Shown here one piece after another: positions 23,090 to 36,316 of a stretch of 64,000 nucleotides of DNA; positions within the stretch are counted from its first letter, which is position 1, and every line of letters begins with the position of its first letter. The DNA is taken from positions 25,701,826 through 25,765,825 of the forward strand of contig CM075194.1 of NCBI GenBank assembly GCA_037577475.1, read 5' to 3'. The notes under the pieces were generated by a model that saw only the letters and a list, made by a program, of their open reading frames with translations, had not been told where the DNA came from and did no database searches. This DNA comes from Chaunax sp. Z400 (lineage: Eukaryota; Chordata; Actinopteri; Lophiiformes; Chaunacidae). Both the position numbers and the translations under genes were made by a program.

Positions 23090-25600
23090 TTGAATAATTA
23101 GGACACAAGCGTGTATTAAAGGCCAAATCACTGGTGACACTTCAGCATTATTGTAAAACAGTTGCCCAACATCTCACTGAATTGTAATTGGCCCATGGAG
23201 TCCAGCAGCAATCAGTTAGTAAGCTTTGAGTTTCTGACATTTACTTATATTTATTCCTTATGAAACTAAACTTGTCTTATTTATAATAGTGATACTTGCA
23301 TCATCAAGTTATTATTACTCTGTCATCCTTCCAGACATCAACACTATTAATCAGTAGTAGTATATATTGTTGTATGAATAGTTTATTATATATTGTATAT
23401 ATTATATATAAAGAGGGGTAGGATTATATAAGTTTACACTTCTCCTACTCCTTTTCGTACATGTAAATTGTGCAATATAAGTGTTGGCGGATGCAATTTA
23501 TTGTCTTTTTTACTTTTGTTTATCTGTTTATGTGTTGTTTTATTTTTACATGTTCGAAATAAAGATAAAGTTCCAGAAGATGCTGAAAAAGCAAAACCTA
23601 GAACCTAAAACTTAAGTAAGTGGAGGATCAGAACAGATGTAGATTATTGTGTGTTTGGCACGAGTCTCGATTGGTTTGTTTATGAAGCTTTAGTGAATCA
23701 TGTGATCATCACAGTCACCAAATCTCAATCTATATGAACGGATGAATGCTGTACATCCATCCAGTAAAGCTAGTAAAGATCTATGACAAGGAGCATTGAA
23801 GCAGTTCTGGAGGACCTCATTAACATCCTATTAAGTTGACTGGTTTATTTTTATTACCCAAATGAGCTGGACAACATTCAGACACTGAGTGGGGGGGACA
23901 GCTCATTTACACCAAGAGCATCGGCTCAGACAGACCTGAGAATCTGACACAGACTTATAAGAGCAAACAAAGTGAGGCCAGGTCATCTGTCTGTGAGGCT
24001 TTCCATAGAGAGACATTAAAGTGGATAAATGCAGTATCGTGTATCATCTGTGTAACAAGAAGAGTCAGGATGGAATCATACAGTTTGTAAAGCCAGTGGA
24101 TTCACCTTGTTTTCTGTCTTTGTTCTCCACACACATTCCATGATTCTTTTTCTCACCATTTTCTTTCCTCTGACAGGGCGGCAACCAGCAGGCTCTTCAG
24201 GAAGCTTAGCCAGCAGAGGTTAGTGGTTGTGACAAAGCATCTTCACCCTCCACCCGGTGGAGAACAGCCATCTTTGTCCTGTTTGGGCTGTCCTTCTCCT
24301 TAGGAGGGAAGCAGGAAGTGCATTGATTTCACTTGTGTCTGCTGCTCCTCAGCTATATAAGCTGGTGGCTTCAGCAGGTCTCTCTCTCTCTCTGGGCACA
24401 TGGACACAGGGTTTGTTTGGGTTACGTTTCTTTTGTGCTCATATGCTTTGTTCATTTCACTTCACTATACATTCATGCAAGAACACTACACACTACTGAT
24501 ATCACTGATTTACAGACATTTATATTGTCTTTGGTAAATTACATTCTGTTAAATAAACCATTAGTTCAAAGTCATGTGTTGTCCTCTCCTCTTTGTCCTT
24601 CCCTTGAGCCGGATTGTGACAGTATAGTATATATACATGTACATATATATAATATATGTATATATAGGACTTTTACTTGTAACAGAAATTGGTGTAATTT
24701 CCCAGGGGTCTCGCAGACACAATGTATGAGTCAACAGAAGTTTAATGGTTTTCTGTGTTCTTGTCACACTTGGTCGGGTTAAGGCAGAATTTATCGTACA
24801 AAGGAATGTGCATCACAGACGAAACAAAAGAAGTAGAAACTCCAGACACACTTAAAAGAGACGGTGGAGGAAAAAGGGCCGTGAGCAGCAATACATTGCA
24901 TTCCTCAACGCTTGCATACCAAACTTTTAGAAAATGAATGAACGTAAAATGACTGCATGCATGACGACTCAAAGATGTTGACCTGCAGACTGAGGAGCGT
25001 TTGAGTTTGTTTGATTATTCAGTTCTTTAGTTTGTACTTCTGTTGATAATCAGACACTTATTTGAGTTGTAAATGGACTCACCTAACCCGAGACAGGACA
25101 CCCTCAGACCAGATTTACCAAGATTTCTGCTGACAGATGAATCACTGTCCAGTGAGAAGAGATAATGATAAAGTATATGTCACATTATAACACAACTACA
25201 TGCAGTGAAATGGCTCTATAGCCCTTATCACTGTCTCCTGCTGAGCAGCACAGTGAAATGTACAAACTGTGACCTTTTTCACAGGACGTTTGTTTTAATA
25301 GTAGGAAAAGTGCAGGTTACTAACATTATGGATGGAAGTGGAGGTTCAGTTAGAAAACAGTCCAGTCTTATTTAAGGTCCTGGTGAAACAATAAATTCTA
25401 ACAATTTAAAGAGACAGGTTAAAGGGTTTAAAGGGTAATTAGGTGTTAAAAAAACAACACAGGACAACAGCTCTTAATGCATAGAGACAGGATTTTAAGT
25501 TAGAAAAGGTTTTCTAATCCCATTATTCTTTCACAACAAACAATAATCATATCTTCAAACAGAGAAAAAGACTGTGACAAAGTTAAAGTTATTTTGACTT
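23090..25600. other. Sequence without recognisable genes
   Basis: AT-rich stretches (23,350-23,560 and 24,625-24,670) and short open frames only. A 149-codon plus-strand frame at 24,333-24,782 recurs unchanged in B2 and B3 but has low-complexity composition and no recognisable domain. A short exon-like segment at 24,178-24,218 with AG and GT borders has a stop. Confidence 0.4.
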
Positions 25601-25609
25601 GATACACTA

Positions 25610-25805
25610 TGAACACTTCACTGCAGGGAGACTGTTACACACTTCACCAGGGATCCAGACATGGATGCTATCTCTCCTCTGTTATTAGCTGCAGTTATAC
25701 ACTATAACTATAGCACTAAAGGAACAACAAGACAAAAACCTTCAACACAATATCAGCCTTTATGCAGATGGTATCAGGACCTCATATCTTTACACACACC
25801 TTATT
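25610..25805 (+). mobile_element. L1-type reverse transcriptase scrap (B1)
   Basis: Frames here give LHQGSRHG, then ISPLLLAAVIH after a frameshift, then NISLYADGIRTSYLYT. These match the R-x-GC-x-LSPLLF and ISLYADD blocks of an L1-type reverse transcriptase. The second catalytic Asp of YADD is Gly and there are at least two frameshifts, so it is dead. Confidence 0.55.
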
Positions 25806-27021
25806 GATCCAGCTTGATTGATCCAGCTTATGGCAGGACCGTTACTACACAGTAAGCGCACCACAGATTGAATGTCTCTGGGGAGACGAGGTTAGTTTGT
25901 CAGACATTCGTGGTCCCCAGAGGACAGAATTAGAATGACTTTGGAGATCCCTGACATTTCCCACATCACCACCAGCAGCTCAAAGTGTTTACTTCCTTAT
26001 ATTCAATACATCAGCTTATACTGAATAAATTAGCAGAGAAAAAGTTGTTCACGTTCCCCAGAAAACATATGTAGGCCTTGGCCTTTCAGCTAAAGCCACC
26101 TGTAAGAGCACAGCTGTAGATAAGATCACATTCTGTCAAATTAACTAATGTATGAGTGCCATGAAATTTGTTGCACACATTTCATCTGTGGATGGATTGT
26201 AATCGCTGGTGATCCATTCACTTTTCATCTAAAGCCAGGATTAGTTCAGAATTTTAATGGATAGTAGTGAAACGTCATTCCCATCAGCCTCAGCTGATGG
26301 TGAACATAGTAAACATCATACCTGATAAAAATCAACATGTTACAATTATCATTGTGAGCCGCTGACATGCTGATATTAGCAATTAGCCCAAAGCACTGCT
26401 GGGCCCAAGTGCAGCTTCACTGAGTCACTGGTATGTCTGTTGATCTACGTCTTCGTCACCAACATGTGAAAGAGAGACATAATAATGATCATTCCTACTT
26501 TAAAAGGGCTCAGCACCGTTTAGAGGGAACTTTTAGACTCTATATTCAGTATTCAGGAGTCAATTGTTGAGAGGCATCAGACGCCTTAATTGTTGCTGTA
26601 CAAGCAGATGAAACTACAGATATGACTTGTGGTGATGGTGAGTGAGAAGATGGTTTTACTAAAACAAAGCACAGCACAATGTAAAGCAGTGGAAAACAAA
26701 TAGAGCAACAGTTATAATTGTGGGATGTAAACCTTTAATTCCTGCAAAGCTTGTTGACATTTCTGGAATCTTTCTGAGTTAGATAATTAGATGATGTCAA
26801 AGTCGTGTGTGTCTGTGTGTGTTCAGTATGAAGGACATGGTTAGCTTAGCTTACCATAAAGACTGGAAGCAGTGGCAGCAGACATCTAGCTCAGACCTTT
26901 GTTACCGGTCTCAGGATTGGAAACTGAGGACAGCAGAAAAGATGACAAGAAGTCACAGGTTAGTGTGTAAAAACTTCTGATTTATAAACTCTTATCAGAG
27001 ACTTTCATTCAAAACAACAAC

Positions 27022-27800
27022 ATGTGTTGTCTCTCAACATTTTACTCAACACTGTCCAATACTATGTACTGTAATTGGCAGGTTTTCCATCCATATGTAG
27101 CCCCAACTCAGACTAAAACATCCATGCAATTTAATTTATCTGATTTATTCCAACTCAATTTTATTAAACATAGCAAACACCAGGTGGTCAAGGCCAGTTT
27201 ATACACAGCCCCTAACCAGACCCTCATGGCACCTCTTAGAAATGGTAACTATCTGTGTGGCAATTGTGCCCAATGTAACGATACCCATAAAACATTTGAT
27301 TTTAAACATCCCAGATCTGGGAAGAGCTACCAGGTGAGGGGTTTTATTACATGCTACACTAAGAATGTGATTTACATACTAACGTGCCCCTGTGACAAGG
27401 TGTATGTTGGTAAAACCACACGTTGCCTAAAACAGAGCATTAGTGAACATAAAGGTTCCATCAGACGCGCTGATCCTAACTATCCTGTTGCCTGTCACTC
27501 CACAGAATGCTCTCATACTATCTCTTCCCTTCGTTTCCAGGGCATTGAGAAAATTCAGTTGCCAAGAGGAGGTGATATTGACAAGAGACGATGTCAAAGG
27601 GAACTATTCTGGATACAAACATCAGACTCATTATATCCTAAGAGCTTAAACATTGATTTTGATATGAGTGTCATGTTATAGTGGTGTTCCCTGTAATACT
27701 TTAAATATTAAATATTTTATACACCTTAGGAACTGTACTTTATGACGGTCTTCCTGATGTGGGTACAGTTTTCTCTCCACCTCTTATAATATATTAAATA
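27022..27800 (+). mobile_element. Penelope-like element (Neptune-like), GIY-YIG endonuclease part (B1)
   Basis: A 219-codon frame (27,022-27,681) has the C-terminal architecture of a Penelope-like retroelement: a CGNCAQC zinc-binding block at residues 79-85, then KNVIYILTCPCDKVYVGKT at 115-132 as the GIY-YIG core, and CQRELFWIQTSD at 191-202 with the conserved Glu. The usual catalytic Arg of the R-I-x-E-H segment is Ser at residue 139 (KQSISEH). The reverse transcriptase part is not seen upstream, so the copy is 5'-truncated. It is cut at 27,800 by the start of B2. Confidence 0.85.
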
Positions 27801-28020
27801 TGGGAATCCCATCATTACACCAGGCTTTAGCTACAGCTATAGCATCTGCTTTTCCTGTAGGGAATATTTCTACCCATCTAGAGAACACATCCACTATCAC
27901 CAAACAGTATTTCTTTCCCTCATGTGGTGTTAATTCAATGAGGTCCATAACAAGATAATATTGACTGACAAATGTGCGTCTTGTTGGCAGACAAACCGGT
28001 CTGCATGATAGGAATGACAC
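27801..28020 (-). mobile_element. Retroviral-type integrase fragment, longer form (B2)
   Basis: The minus strand encodes about 73 residues of an integrase core, including YLVMDLIELTP with the first catalytic Asp and CLVIVDVFSRWVE. The remaining catalytic residues are absent, so it is a small dead fragment of an endogenous retrovirus-like or Ty3-like element. Confidence 0.7.
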
Positions 28021-28046
28021 ATTATGAGGAAGGACATTTAGGTTTT

Positions 28047-28259
28047 AAATCCTCACACTGCACCTACAGTTGAGTAGATGTAATTCTTGATGTGTCCAGC
28101 AGAGAGCAGCTCGGTCACAGCTACATGCTGATAAAGTTTCTCCTCATAGATGTTATCCTTTCATCTGCCATCCTGAAATATCCTCCCTAGACTAAACGTC
28201 AGGGGTCATATCAGTAAACATTATCCTACTGTGTGGACGTCCTTCAACAAAGACATTCT
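28047..28259. repeat. 213-bp direct repeat, left copy (B2)
   Basis: Same sequence as 11,824-12,036; its partner is 33,004-33,216. Confidence 0.8.
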
Positions 28260-28353
28260 TAGAAATGGTTGAGGGCAGTGTAGCTAGAATCCAAGCAAAG
28301 CACGACAAATGTGTACGGAAACAACGAAGAAGAAAAGAGTGAAGCAATAAAGT

Positions 28354-28354
<1 letters not shown>

Positions 28355-28387
<33 letters not shown>
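28355..28387. repeat. (TAA)n microsatellite, B2
   Basis: About 11 TAA units, shorter than in B1. Confidence 0.95.
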
Positions 28388-28389
<2 letters not shown>

Positions 28390-29231
28390 GGGCCTTACTC
28401 TCCATATATCTTTGGTTTGTTTCCAGTGCTGCTGTAACACTTAATTTCGCTGTGTAAGGATGCGTAAGTATGTTATATTAGGTAAATAAAAGTAAAATTA
28501 TTGAAGAATATGATTATAATAGCAAGTGTGAGTGCAATTCATTAATGAATCCCTGGAGGTTTTAAATCAGCATGAAAGGTGCTGTCTATTGTTGAACAAG
28601 ACACTGAATCCCTGTCAAAAACACTGTGACCTCTGACCTCCCTAAGGAGAACACAAAAACATACATTCTAATGGCCATGTTGGACAGTTTCTTTGTGCCG
28701 TAGGTGAGATTATTCTGACAGATGTCTTGCAGCTTGATGCTCAGACACTGAGAGTAAATCCCTCTGATTAAAGTGAACAGAGATGGGACAGACTGGCCAT
28801 GGTGCAGCTCTCATGTGCCTTAAGTATTTTGATTTGGCCAGTAGAACTATCATCTTTGAAAACTTGATCAAGTTGGCATTAGTCACAGGAACAGTCAAAT
28901 TATTCTATTTTCACTAAAAGCTAAAAACAGACACCAATTATTTTATAATTGGAACAACAATTAACTTTATTTATGTAGCACTTATCGGACAAAGTACACA
29001 GAAGAAGCAATACTAATTAACGAACATCTCCTCCTGTTGTACGACTCCTGCTGCATCATGGAGGTGAGGGACTTAATGCACAGGAGCGGCTGCTGCAGCT
29101 CCTGCAGGGGCTCGTTGGTGCCTGGTGCTTTGTTTTGCTACAAGAAGAGTGAACAGAGGAACAGAAACATCAACATAAAGACACGATTATCAGCCATATA
29201 GCTGAACTCTATTTGTTGTGCAGGTAGACTA

Positions 29232-32200
29232 TTAACTGAGTGGAGCTGACTGACCGGTAGGCTGGGCAGACATCGTCTGGGCCACCTGGAAGGCAGGCCG
29301 CTTGCGACCAAAGTTCCTTGGGCGAGGTGCCGATGGATGCATGGCATCCGGCATGTTCTGGGAATCTGAACACATAAAACAAAAGTGGCTTCATGTACAA
29401 GTAAGAAGAAGTGTTTCTGTTTCCAAATTTTGTTTTGCCATGTCTTAATGTGCTTTTAAAATGACTGTAAATATACACAATCATGGAGTGATAGATTGAA
29501 AGGATACTTACTTTGTGGCCTCACACATTGGGAGGCCTTAGGTTTGCTCAGGGGTACCTGGGCCACAGGTTTGGCTTTCTCGCCAGAGGGCAGTGCGGGC
29601 TACGAAGGAGAAATGAAAATTAGCATCGACCAAAATCTACTTATGGCCCAAAAGGTAGGCAATTAGACCAGAGTAGGTCAGTAGGTCTGGTCTAACAAAG
29701 AAATGTTCATTCCTACCTGCTGCCTGGTGACCTGCGTCTGAGCTGTCTCGTTCTGCTGGGTGTTGCGGCCTCCTGCGGCATCACGGCGGTGAAGGACTCC
29801 ACGCACAGGAGCGGCTGTTGCAGCAGCTGCAGGGGCTTGTGTTTGTCTCTGCATGTGCTGTTTCCTCACCATTGCTTGACGCTCCTCCTTGGGCTGAAAC
29901 GGAGCCACGTACAAACGCTTGGTCTCCACAACGCGTCCATTCATTTCAGCCATGGCGTTGCTGGCCTCCTCTTGGGAGGAGAAGCAGATAAAGCCAAAGC
30001 CCTTGCTGTGTCCATCCACCATCGTGACCTGAGAGCGAGAGTCAAATGAAACAAATGACCAAATTTGGACACCAGTTGATTATCAGTACCAGTAAATGAC
30101 AGCTGTTTCACAGCCATCTAATCACAGAAGATCCACTAAGTGAAGAGACGAGGTCCTACCTTTGCACTGGTGATGGTACCGAAGGGGGAGAATTCCTGCC
30201 AGAGACGCTGATCATCAATTCTGTGATGAAGGTTCCTAATATATAAGTTGACACCCTGAAGATGAGATAGAGTGTTAACTTTTTAAAACACTATATAGTA
30301 GCCATTTTGGCCAGTGCAACCATGAGAGACGGAACACCGGATATGACAAAGCTGCAGTCTGTCATATGCCTGACCAGACAATATGACTGAAGTTAATTAA
30401 GTGAACTATGACACGTTGTTTTGTGAATTTGCGCAGGAGAAAATGTACCTGATGGCGAGTCTCCGTCTGTTGCTCCCTCTTCTCTTGGGCAGGGCCAGGC
30501 TTCTCTTCATCCATGTCATGCTGCTCCAAATTCCACTCCATGTTTGAGTAGTAGCACCTAAAAGAGCTGCATTCAAATGGACATTTAGCAGAATCTTAAT
30601 GCACATTAACAACATTAATTACAGTAATAAATGATAATAATAATAATAATTTGTAATAATATAATAGTAATAATACAATTTTATCCTTGCCACAACTGTA
30701 AAGCCATTTATGTATTTTCGGTACATTGTATGAGCTACTTAGGCATCATCAAGCTTCCTCCAAGTGTTATTGCACACTGTAGAACTCTATTAAGTCATAT
30801 CTGCAAAGACACATTAAAACTGCTCAGGTATCATTGTGCAGCTTTGAATGAGACCAGGTGCCATATTCATTCAACAGTCTTATTTTCATTATACGTATTA
30901 AAAGGTACCAACTTAGTTTAAAACAACGTCACTTACACTTGTTGGTCATTGAACAGCAGGCCATTCAGTCTCTCCATGGCCCGGTCGGCTGCCTCCTGAG
31001 TCCCAAACTGCACAAAGCCGTATCCTCCAGAGTCTTTTTGAATCACCTTTGAGAAAGTAGACACATGCTAAACGTTTAGGCCCCACACACATGCAGTAAG
31101 AGTACAGTAAAGCTGATTTTATAGTCCAACTACTGAGATGTTCTTTGCATTGGGAAACAGGCTGAGTTAAACATTTCTTCAAGTGAATGGATGACTTTAA
31201 AACCCTACCTCCCATTTTTGTTGATTGCATCTGACTAATTGAATTTATTGCAAAGCCTTTTTTGGACATGAAGTACGTACTTATATTCCAATATTATTGA
31301 AAATACAATCCCATTATTAGTTTAAGGGCACAACTAAACATAACCAAACTCCATCTATTATTTAATCAATTGTGTAATGATTCACATATCACATGTACGA
31401 ATGATTGATCTCTCTGTTAGTGCAAACAACTCTAGGACATTTACACCAGCTAATTAGACCTGCGGTCACAATGCTATGCTACAACAACGACTGCAGACCA
31501 TACCCCTACTTCAGATTAGATACGAGAAGCGGGAATCAGACACTAGCCTCCTACCTCGCATGCCAGGACGTTTCCAAAAGTTGACAAGGTTGCAGTTAGA
31601 GCCTTGGTGTTAATGGACTTTTCAAGATTCCTGATGAATACCTTTCCCGCTTCACTTTCACTCTGATGAGGCTGTGACCACGTGATGCGCATTTGCTGCC
31701 CCTTGTTCTCAAAAAGGTTCAAGGCATTCATTGCAACCTTGGCTGAGGGAAGGAGCACAGAAAAAGGACTTAAGTTGTTTAGTAAATATAAATTCTCAAG
31801 AGCCGGATATAACAGCACATGTTAAAGGTGTGGTTGGTCGTCTTGAATGGGTTTCTAGTGCTCAGGTGCTGTTTGAGTCCAGGTGTATAGTGCATATTTA
31901 TATTCCCTGATTTTTTTTCTGATGTCAGCATCCCAAAATATTCAGTTTACTATCATAAAATAGTAAGAAAACCACCAATACTAGCTTTAAAAAGTCACTT
32001 AGATCATTGACTGATTGAACTTTGACATACATTGACAGGCTGATTTGTGCTAAGCCACAATTTCTATATGGTGCTGATGACTTTAAAAATGTTCTTGCAT
32101 AAATGTGATGGGTGCTTATTTTTCAGGATTTTAGACATGTCTGTCCAGTTATTCTTCTAATAGTTAACAGTTTTTGGCAAAAATGAGAAAATAATATGGG

Positions 32201-32664
32201 CCTATTTCAGTAAAACACTGAAACACACACATGAAAACCAGATGCAGACGCAGACCTGTGCTCTGATCAGTGATATACATAAAATGATATACAGATTGAT
32301 GATTACACATTTAAGTCTCTAGTTGTGATAAAGTACATACCTGAATCTGAATTGTGAAAGTTCACGTAGGCAGAGCCAAGGAAAGAGTGGGTGATCATGC
32401 CCCTACATGATCACCCACAGAAAACAGATTAAACTATCAGTGTTAAAAATCTCTCTCTTTCTCTTCAAACACTGTCAGGATTGAAGAATGCCATTTGAAA
32501 AAAAATGCTAGTGTGCTATACAAAAATACAAATTAAACAACAATCACAACTGAACATTTTTGAGCATATATTATACGCATGTGCAGCATGTTTTTGTTTT
32601 TCAAATGATCTCACCCAGTGTCTTCTTCACTTTTGCCTTCTTCAGTGTTTTCTCTTGTGCTCAT
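29232..32664 (-). CDS. pabpc: Short PABP-like protein, B2 copy
   Basis: Nine exons at 32,664-32,615; 32,402-32,341; 31,742-31,555; 31,046-30,937; 30,557-30,449; 30,255-30,160; 30,028-29,717; 29,599-29,512; 29,365-29,232, with the same phases and splice borders as B1. All frames stay open, giving 382 residues; the stop is one codon earlier because the last Gln codon became TAA. Other changes are few, such as Arg to Cys at the end of exon 3 (LARE to LACE) and Lys-to-Glu and Tyr-to-Cys changes in exon 8. The exon 5 donor is GTACAT here and GTCCAT in B1, so B2 keeps the better site. RRM content and missing domains are as in B1. Confidence 0.75.
32387..32418. repeat. Perfect 13-bp inverted repeat over a splice acceptor (B2)
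   Basis: Same hairpin as at 16,151-16,182, kept without change. Confidence 0.9.
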
Positions 32665-32715
32665 ATGAAATCAAAAATGACTGAAAATGTTGCCTGGAAA
32701 AGGTCCTTTTTACCA

Positions 32716-32991
32716 CTATATCCCGTTTAATACAGTGCTAAAAAACAATAACTTTGCACAGAATTTCCCAGATATCAACGGGACAGCGAAAAAGCAGTCA
32801 TGAGCACAATGTTGTCTTGCAGAGGTGGTCGGCCCACCAGGTTTGACTGCATTTCTTCCAATAACTTCCAGATTTCCAAGAATGTAGAAGTTTCCTCTCA
32901 TTTCCGGCAGCTTGTCTGAGAAGTGGTCCAGCTGTGACATGAACTTTGATTGCAGTGGCTTGGTGGTGATCAGCATGAACTCTGCATTCAC
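32716..32991 (-). other. Unrecognised exon-like open frame (B2)
   Basis: Copy of 16,479-16,754; the frame remains open with very few residue changes. Confidence 0.3.
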
Positions 32992-33003
32992 CTGAAAAAT
33001 CTT

Positions 33004-33216
33004 AAATCCTCACACTACACCTACAGTTGAGTAGATGTAATTGTTGATGTGTCCAGCAGAGAGCAGCTCGGTCACAGCTACATGCTGATAAAGTTTCTCC
33101 TCATAGATGTTATCCTTTCATCTGCCATCCTGAAATATCCTCCCTAGACTAAACGTCAGGGGTCATATCAGTAAACATTATCCTACTGTGTGGACGTCCT
33201 TCAACAAAGACATTCT
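33004..33216. repeat. 213-bp direct repeat, right copy (B2)
   Basis: Partner of 28,047-28,259; followed by the L1-type ORF1 remnant. Confidence 0.8.
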
Positions 33217-33303
33217 GAACCACTGCAACAGTGAATGAAATCAAAGTGGAATCTCTGGCCTAAGGACTGAAAGGACGACTTCCTCTCATTCAGAGGAGTA
33301 AAC

Positions 33304-33800
33304 ATGACACCAAAGGCTGTGAAGAACGATGAAGACCTCATCACCACTGCACAGGTACGTGACCTCCTAGAACAACACAAGTTCTGTTATGAAGACTTAC
33401 TCCAACAACAGGAGAGAACCTGTAAAGTCTTTGTCCAAATGCTGATGGACTCCTTCAGCAAAAGAAGATGGAATTAAAGGAGTTATGTGACCTCAAATCT
33501 AGTCTACATTACACTCAGAAGGAGGATGAGTTCAAATCCCTTTCTGACAACTTGTCAACTCAATGTAAAGAGCTAAATAATCTCAACACACTGAGCTCCA
33601 CCCTTGTCAACATGACAGGTAAAATTGACGACTCTCAACAATGACTGACGACAACAACAATTTGATTTTTGAAGGAGTTGTAAAGACTGAACCTGAGAAG
33701 CGGTCAGACTCTGAGGAAAAGTCAGAAAATGTGAAACTTGACCATAAACACATAGAACTAGAGCACAGCCAGCGCTCTGGAAAATCAGCTGGCCTATAGA
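33304..33800 (+). mobile_element. L1/Tx1-type LINE ORF1 remnant (B2)
   Basis: Copy of the B1 remnant. Between the coiled coil and the NNLIFEG motif the B2 sequence has a longer ACTCTCAACAATGACTGACG segment that adds a stop, so the two copies decayed differently at this point. Confidence 0.65.
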
Positions 33801-36035
33801 GAGATACAGACCTTTAGTAGTCCTGCCCTCAAATTCCTTGTAGAGATAGAAGCTCTATTTTCTCTGGTCCTTTTGATAAAGCTTGTTAGATCGATGACTT
33901 CTTTTTAAAGGTTGGTGCATCTCTAGCCTCAAAGATAGTGGAAACAAAAGTGAATCCATTGCAGAAAGAGTAAATATTCTCTGTGTACATTGAAAATATG
34001 AGAGGAAAAGATGAAGGTATATGAGCATGATTTGTGACAATAATAGTTTTAAAGCCAATCCTGGTCCAATATCAGACTTTATGCAGTGATGTGGAGACTG
34101 GAAGCCTTCACAGTGAAGTAGGAGATACCTGGTGTCCAAAAGTTGAACTTGTGAAATAAAGAAAAAAAAACCTGTTCTCATATATTTTGTAATTGTACTC
34201 AACTGTTCTCAGTCACCTGCTGCTGCTCCACAGTTAATTATTACAAATGATTGTTTGTTTGGTTTGCAGTCATGGACTACTGTGTGCAGAAGATAGTACA
34301 AAAATGTCACTATGATGCCAGAAAAGAGGGAGAGTGAGGTGTGAGTGGAAACTCGGTGTGCATACAGGTGAACTCAATGCAATATAACACTAAAGATGCA
34401 TTTCCAGAAGAAAATATGTCTTTGTAGTTTGTAGTTTGTAGAAAACAAGTGGCTTTATGACACATTAAACATGAATCTTCTGTTTTGGTTGGACTGGTTT
34501 AAAAACATGAATTAAAATATGACATTAAATCATAATGCACATAATTCATATGTCATCATACTGAGCTTACTTCAGTCATTCAAACACTAAACAACCTTGT
34601 CAGAAGCTTATCGTGTTCATGTTCATGTCATCATGTTAGCATTCAGCTTAAACAGCCTCAAAGAGCATGCTGTTTGTTTTCTGATCATTTATCATTTGTC
34701 TCATTGTTAACCAGTGATAGCAGTACCTCTGATCCTACCACTCATTTTTGTGAATGCACTTTGTAACAGCTTTGTCTCCACATAGTCTCACACAATGAAA
34801 GAACAAGAGTCTGTAAAACAAAGAAGACAGACGGTCAGTTTGAACAACCTCTTCACTCGCTGATAACAGATGGAAAAATGGATGGAAAAAGTGTAAGGCT
34901 ACAGATTTTCACCCTGACACCAATAGATATTTTTTGGTCAGTAACTAATTTTGCAGGAGTATTGTGTATCACAGAAAGGTAGAGAGTTAATGCAAAATGA
35001 ATAGCACATAAATATGTGGTAGTAAACTGAGTCAGTTCTCTCTGAAATGGGGTTTAAGTGATGACAAGTAGATATAAATTCAATAAATCCAATGACCATC
35101 ATATGGCAAACAATCTCTTATTTAATAAGCTTTAATGTAAACAGAACACTTTGTCGTGTCTGGTGGTATGTTTTCTCTGCTTTATCTGCATAAACACACA
35201 AGTATAAATAGATTATAAAGCAATCCAATATTACAATCTAGACTTCAGGCTTGAATTAGCAACTGTTGGACAATGAAATCAAACTTCCCTCTCTGGTGCC
35301 TTTTATAAACTGTCACCTAAACTAAACACGACACGTGCTAAGATGTCACTATTGACCAGTGTGAGCAGGAGACAGAACAAAAGAGGCAGAGTGAGATGTT
35401 TCTCAGTGTTTAAAGGTGGAGCCTGCGTGTCTTTCCTTCTGTCACTTGTAGCTCATGCTGTCAGACAATGGACTGCATGCAGCAGACAACACACAACATC
35501 TGTGGTGAGTTCACTGAAATCATGCCTTCCTTTAAGGTTTTTTTCTTCTCTAGAGTTGAATTGAATTTCAAATCACATGAAGGTTTGTTTTCATAGCATT
35601 GATGAGATGTCTTGTATTTGAAAAAAAAAAATTAAGACTCAATAATCTCATTTATGTCTTTGCAAAACACTTTCTAACAAACGTTTAACCTCCCATTTCA
35701 GATGAGTCACATACAAGTATTAGTTCAACACAAATCAGGTCATTAGAGTTGAAATGAGTGACTATCAGGTTATTCTACTGAAGAATTTGTATATTTATTT
35801 TCTGCTTTGTTGATTCAAGTGTTTCACTTCTGCAGTATTTTAGTCACTGCGGTGCTAATACCTGTACAATGACTGCTATGAATGCAGCATGGTTGTAAAG
35901 CAGAGTATGTGACAGAATGTAAGGATGGTCCAGCAAAGGTATGTGACAGAGGCTGTACACTTTTTCTTTTCTTTTCATCTCTTTCCTTCTGATTGTGATG
36001 TTCCTTCTAAACTCTTTAGCTCAATGTGATTTCCT

Positions 36036-36150
36036 GAAGCAGCAAATACGATGACAGTATCACCTCAGACTGTTGAGCAACTGAAGTCGTATATCAAGCA
36101 AGAATGAGACAGAATTCCACTTCAACAATTAATGTCCTCTCTCTCGAAGT
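36036..36150 (+). mobile_element. Tc1-like transposon 3' remnant (B2)
   Basis: Only the last part of the Tc1 element remains, from the AAGCAGCAAATACG segment onward, because the B2 deletion removed the rest together with the first transglutaminase exon. Confidence 0.7.
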
Positions 36151-36316
36151 CTTACTGCTCCATCTGCTAGCATTAGCATATGTAAGCTGCTCATTCCAGA
36201 TGATGTATTTTTATTACTTAGAAATTCAACTTTTCATTTGCACGAAGGAAGCGATGCCATTTCTTCAGTCTAAAGTTACGTCGTCTCACAGGTGAGTGTT
36301 TTCTTTCATCATGCAG

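Larger units (their letters stand above)
11651..27800 (+). repeat. Duplication block B1 (about 16.1 kb)
   Basis: This block recurs in direct orientation as B2 from 27,874 with an initial offset of 16,223 bp. It contains an integrase fragment, a PABP-like gene, L1-type debris, a transglutaminase fragment and a Penelope element. The last base before B2 starts lies inside the Penelope 3' region, so B1 lacks the 3' tail that B2 has. Confidence 0.9.

Noticed and set aside
24333..24782. 149-codon frame identical in three copies (also 38,764 and 44,633)
   Set aside because: Identity reflects recent duplication; composition is low-complexity and no domain or splice pattern supports coding.
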